Positions 63,018 through 64,000 of a stretch of 64,000 nucleotides of DNA are shown piece by piece. Location of the stretch: assembly GCF_026625605.1 (NCBI RefSeq), contig NZ_CP113054.1, forward strand, positions 4,216,001 to 4,280,000, read 5' to 3'. This DNA is from Luteolibacter sp. SL250. Its GTDB lineage: Bacteria; Verrucomicrobiota; Verrucomicrobiia; Verrucomicrobiales; Akkermansiaceae. The translations under genes and the position numbers were made by a program. The notes below the pieces were generated by a model. It made no database searches and was not told where the DNA came from. It saw only the letters and a program-made list of their open reading frames with translations. Every line of letters begins with the position of its first letter. The first letter of the stretch is position 1.

Positions 63018-63447
63018 TCCGTCCGGCGTCCTTCAGCGCCTGCCAACCGCCGCGCAGCGCCTTCACATCGAAGTCCGGATCCAGCTTGCGGATCTTCTCC
63101 GCCACCTGCTGGCTCACGCCGCAGTCCTCGTTCGAGCAATAGACGACCGCCCTCGGGTTCTCGAAAAGTTTCTGCATCGCCTCCGCTTCGAAGGCGGTGG
63201 CGTCTTCCGCGCCATCCAGATTCCACAGGATGGAGCCGGGCAGACCATTGGCCTGCCAGTCCTTCCTCGGCCGGGCGTCGATCCAGACAACCGGCTCCTG
63301 CACCTGCTCCAGACAGATTTCCCCCGGCTTCAGTGTCGCGGGATCGCACACCAACGCCTTGCCCGGCGGGCCTTTCACCAGGTAGGTGCCTCCGGCGGCG
63401 GCGGCGGCCACCCCCACCACGACCATCATCTGGACGGCGGCGTTCAT
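62992..63447 (-). CDS. Membrane-anchored rhodanese-like protein, 151 aa
   Basis: An N-terminal helix (MMVVVGVAAAAAGGTYL) anchors a rhodanese domain with WIDARPRKDWQANGLPGSI and the active-site loop VVYCSNEDCGVSQQVAEKI (catalytic Cys104). Rhodanese domains move sulfane sulfur or act as regulators. The ATG overlaps the stop of the DUF1573 gene (ATGA), so the two are coupled. Confidence 0.82.
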   Translation of the reverse strand: MNAAVQMMVVVGVAAAAAGGTYLVKGPPGKALVCDPATLKPGEICLEQVQEPVVWIDARPRKDWQANGLPGSILWNLDGAEDATAFEAEAMQKLFENPRAVVYCSNEDCGVSQQVAEKIRKLDPDFDVKALRGGWQALKDAGRIKDSSGTP

Positions 63448-64000
63448 CTCGCGACCGGAGCGCTCACCACGGCGAAGACCTGCTGCGTCCGGTGGTTGGG
63501 AACCTCACAGTCCGTCTCCACCCGGAAGACGGACAGCGCCTTGCTGTTGATGTTTTTCGGCGTCACCACCAGCTCGTAGCTCCGTCCATCCTCGATGGTC
63601 TTCAGCTCCTGGTTGAAAGTCTCCGTGGAAGGCGTGACGGATTTGATGTGGATCGGCTTGTCGCCGTGCATCTGGAACTTGATCGTCTTCGATTCCATCT
63701 CCTGGCCGACCTGCCACTTCAACGTCTTCGGCTCCATCTCTACGAGGATCGGGATGTCCACCTTCATCGTGAGCCGCTGGGACGGTGCTTCCTTCGAGTC
63801 GGAGTCCACCCAGATGGAGGCGCCCTTCTCGACCTTGCCGACCGCGGCGCCGATGTCGAAGTTCAACCGGATCACTCCGGATTCACCCGGCTCATAAGCC
63901 GTCTTTCCGCCTGAAATCTCAATCGAGGTGCAGGAGCAGTCACCGAGGGTTTCCTTCACCACCACGGTCTTGTCCGTGTTGTTCGTGAACGGGAAATCCA
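63444..64000 (-). CDS. DUF1573 domain protein, 5' end beyond the window
   Basis: The frame is open to the right edge, so the start is outside. DFPFTNNTDKTVVVKETLGDCSCTSIE is the characteristic DUF1573 region with paired cysteines (C-S-C), and further Ig-like beta strands follow (VEMEPKTLKWQVGQEMESKTIKF). DUF1573 proteins are exported Ig-fold proteins of unknown function, common in Bacteroidota and PVC bacteria. It is coupled by ATGA to the rhodanese gene. Confidence 0.82.
   Translation of the reverse strand, partial: DFPFTNNTDKTVVVKETLGDCSCTSIEISGGKTAYEPGESGVIRLNFDIGAAVGKVEKGASIWVDSDSKEAPSQRLTMKVDIPILVEMEPKTLKWQVGQEMESKTIKFQMHGDKPIHIKSVTPSTETFNQELKTIEDGRSYELVVTPKNINSKALSVFRVETDCEVPNHRTQQVFAVVSAPVAR

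Overview
The window is high-GC, densely coded bacterial DNA that looks like a member of the Verrucomicrobiota, probably close to Luteolibacter/Verrucomicrobiaceae. The taxon is inferred from gene content, not from a search. Pointers are a PSD1/DUF1501 gene pair, a PVC-type membrane dehydrogenase with HEAT repeats and a haem-binding CxxCH tail, very large secreted LamG/DNRLRE/Calx-beta proteins, membrane proteins with an NPYxxP N-terminus, a fused SecDF, and a lexA gene preceded by a TGTTC-N4-GAACA palindrome. No rRNA, tRNA, CRISPR array, prophage or intact insertion sequence was recognised.

Layout. 0-12 kb: secreted and envelope genes (a prepilin-like protein cut by the window edge, an 1826-residue DNRLRE/LamG/Calx-beta protein, a 1411-residue LamG/metallophosphoesterase protein, a TPR protein). 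12-19.5 kb: two methyltransferase-fold genes, a PagL-like outer-membrane deacylase, panC, a CE15-like esterase and several small unknowns. 19.6-26.3 kb: a TIM-barrel isomerase 9 bp downstream of a 1895-residue STAND-type signalling ATPase (DUF4062-like, nSTAND1, TM, WD40-like, TPR), the best candidate for a conflict or defence system. 26.8-31.7 kb: a PH-like membrane protein and sucAB. 31.8-41.6 kb: a GldA-like ATPase without its permease, the membrane dehydrogenase, cimA, and three tandem NPYxxP membrane paralogues. 41.6-46 kb: PSD1 and DUF1501 genes, a Nudix hydrolase and a striking Cys/Lys/Asp repeat protein. 46-64 kb: mostly housekeeping genes (tgt-yajC-secDF, metF, scpA, infA, pdxA, a nucleoside-type MFS transporter, lexA) among hypothetical envelope proteins, ending in a rhodanese gene coupled to a DUF1573 gene that leaves the window.

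How the genes work together. Clear units are tgt-yajC-secDF (queuosine modification and protein export), sucA-sucB (TCA cycle E1 and E2), PSD1-DUF1501, the ATGA-coupled paralogue trio, the MPE-TPR pair, and DUF1573-rhodanese. Many genes carry signal peptides or lipoboxes, which suits a surface-oriented heterotroph.

Not explained by the genes: at least two families of intergenic repeats whose copies lie in inverted orientation in spacers between convergent genes, with their ends coinciding with the stop codons of both flanking genes. Further long inverted repeats occupy other spacers. Protein oddities worth checking are a Tgt without the usual Zn-binding cysteines, a SucB without a visible E3-binding domain, an IF-1 with a basic N-terminal extension, and a tandem domain shared by the two giant secreted proteins.
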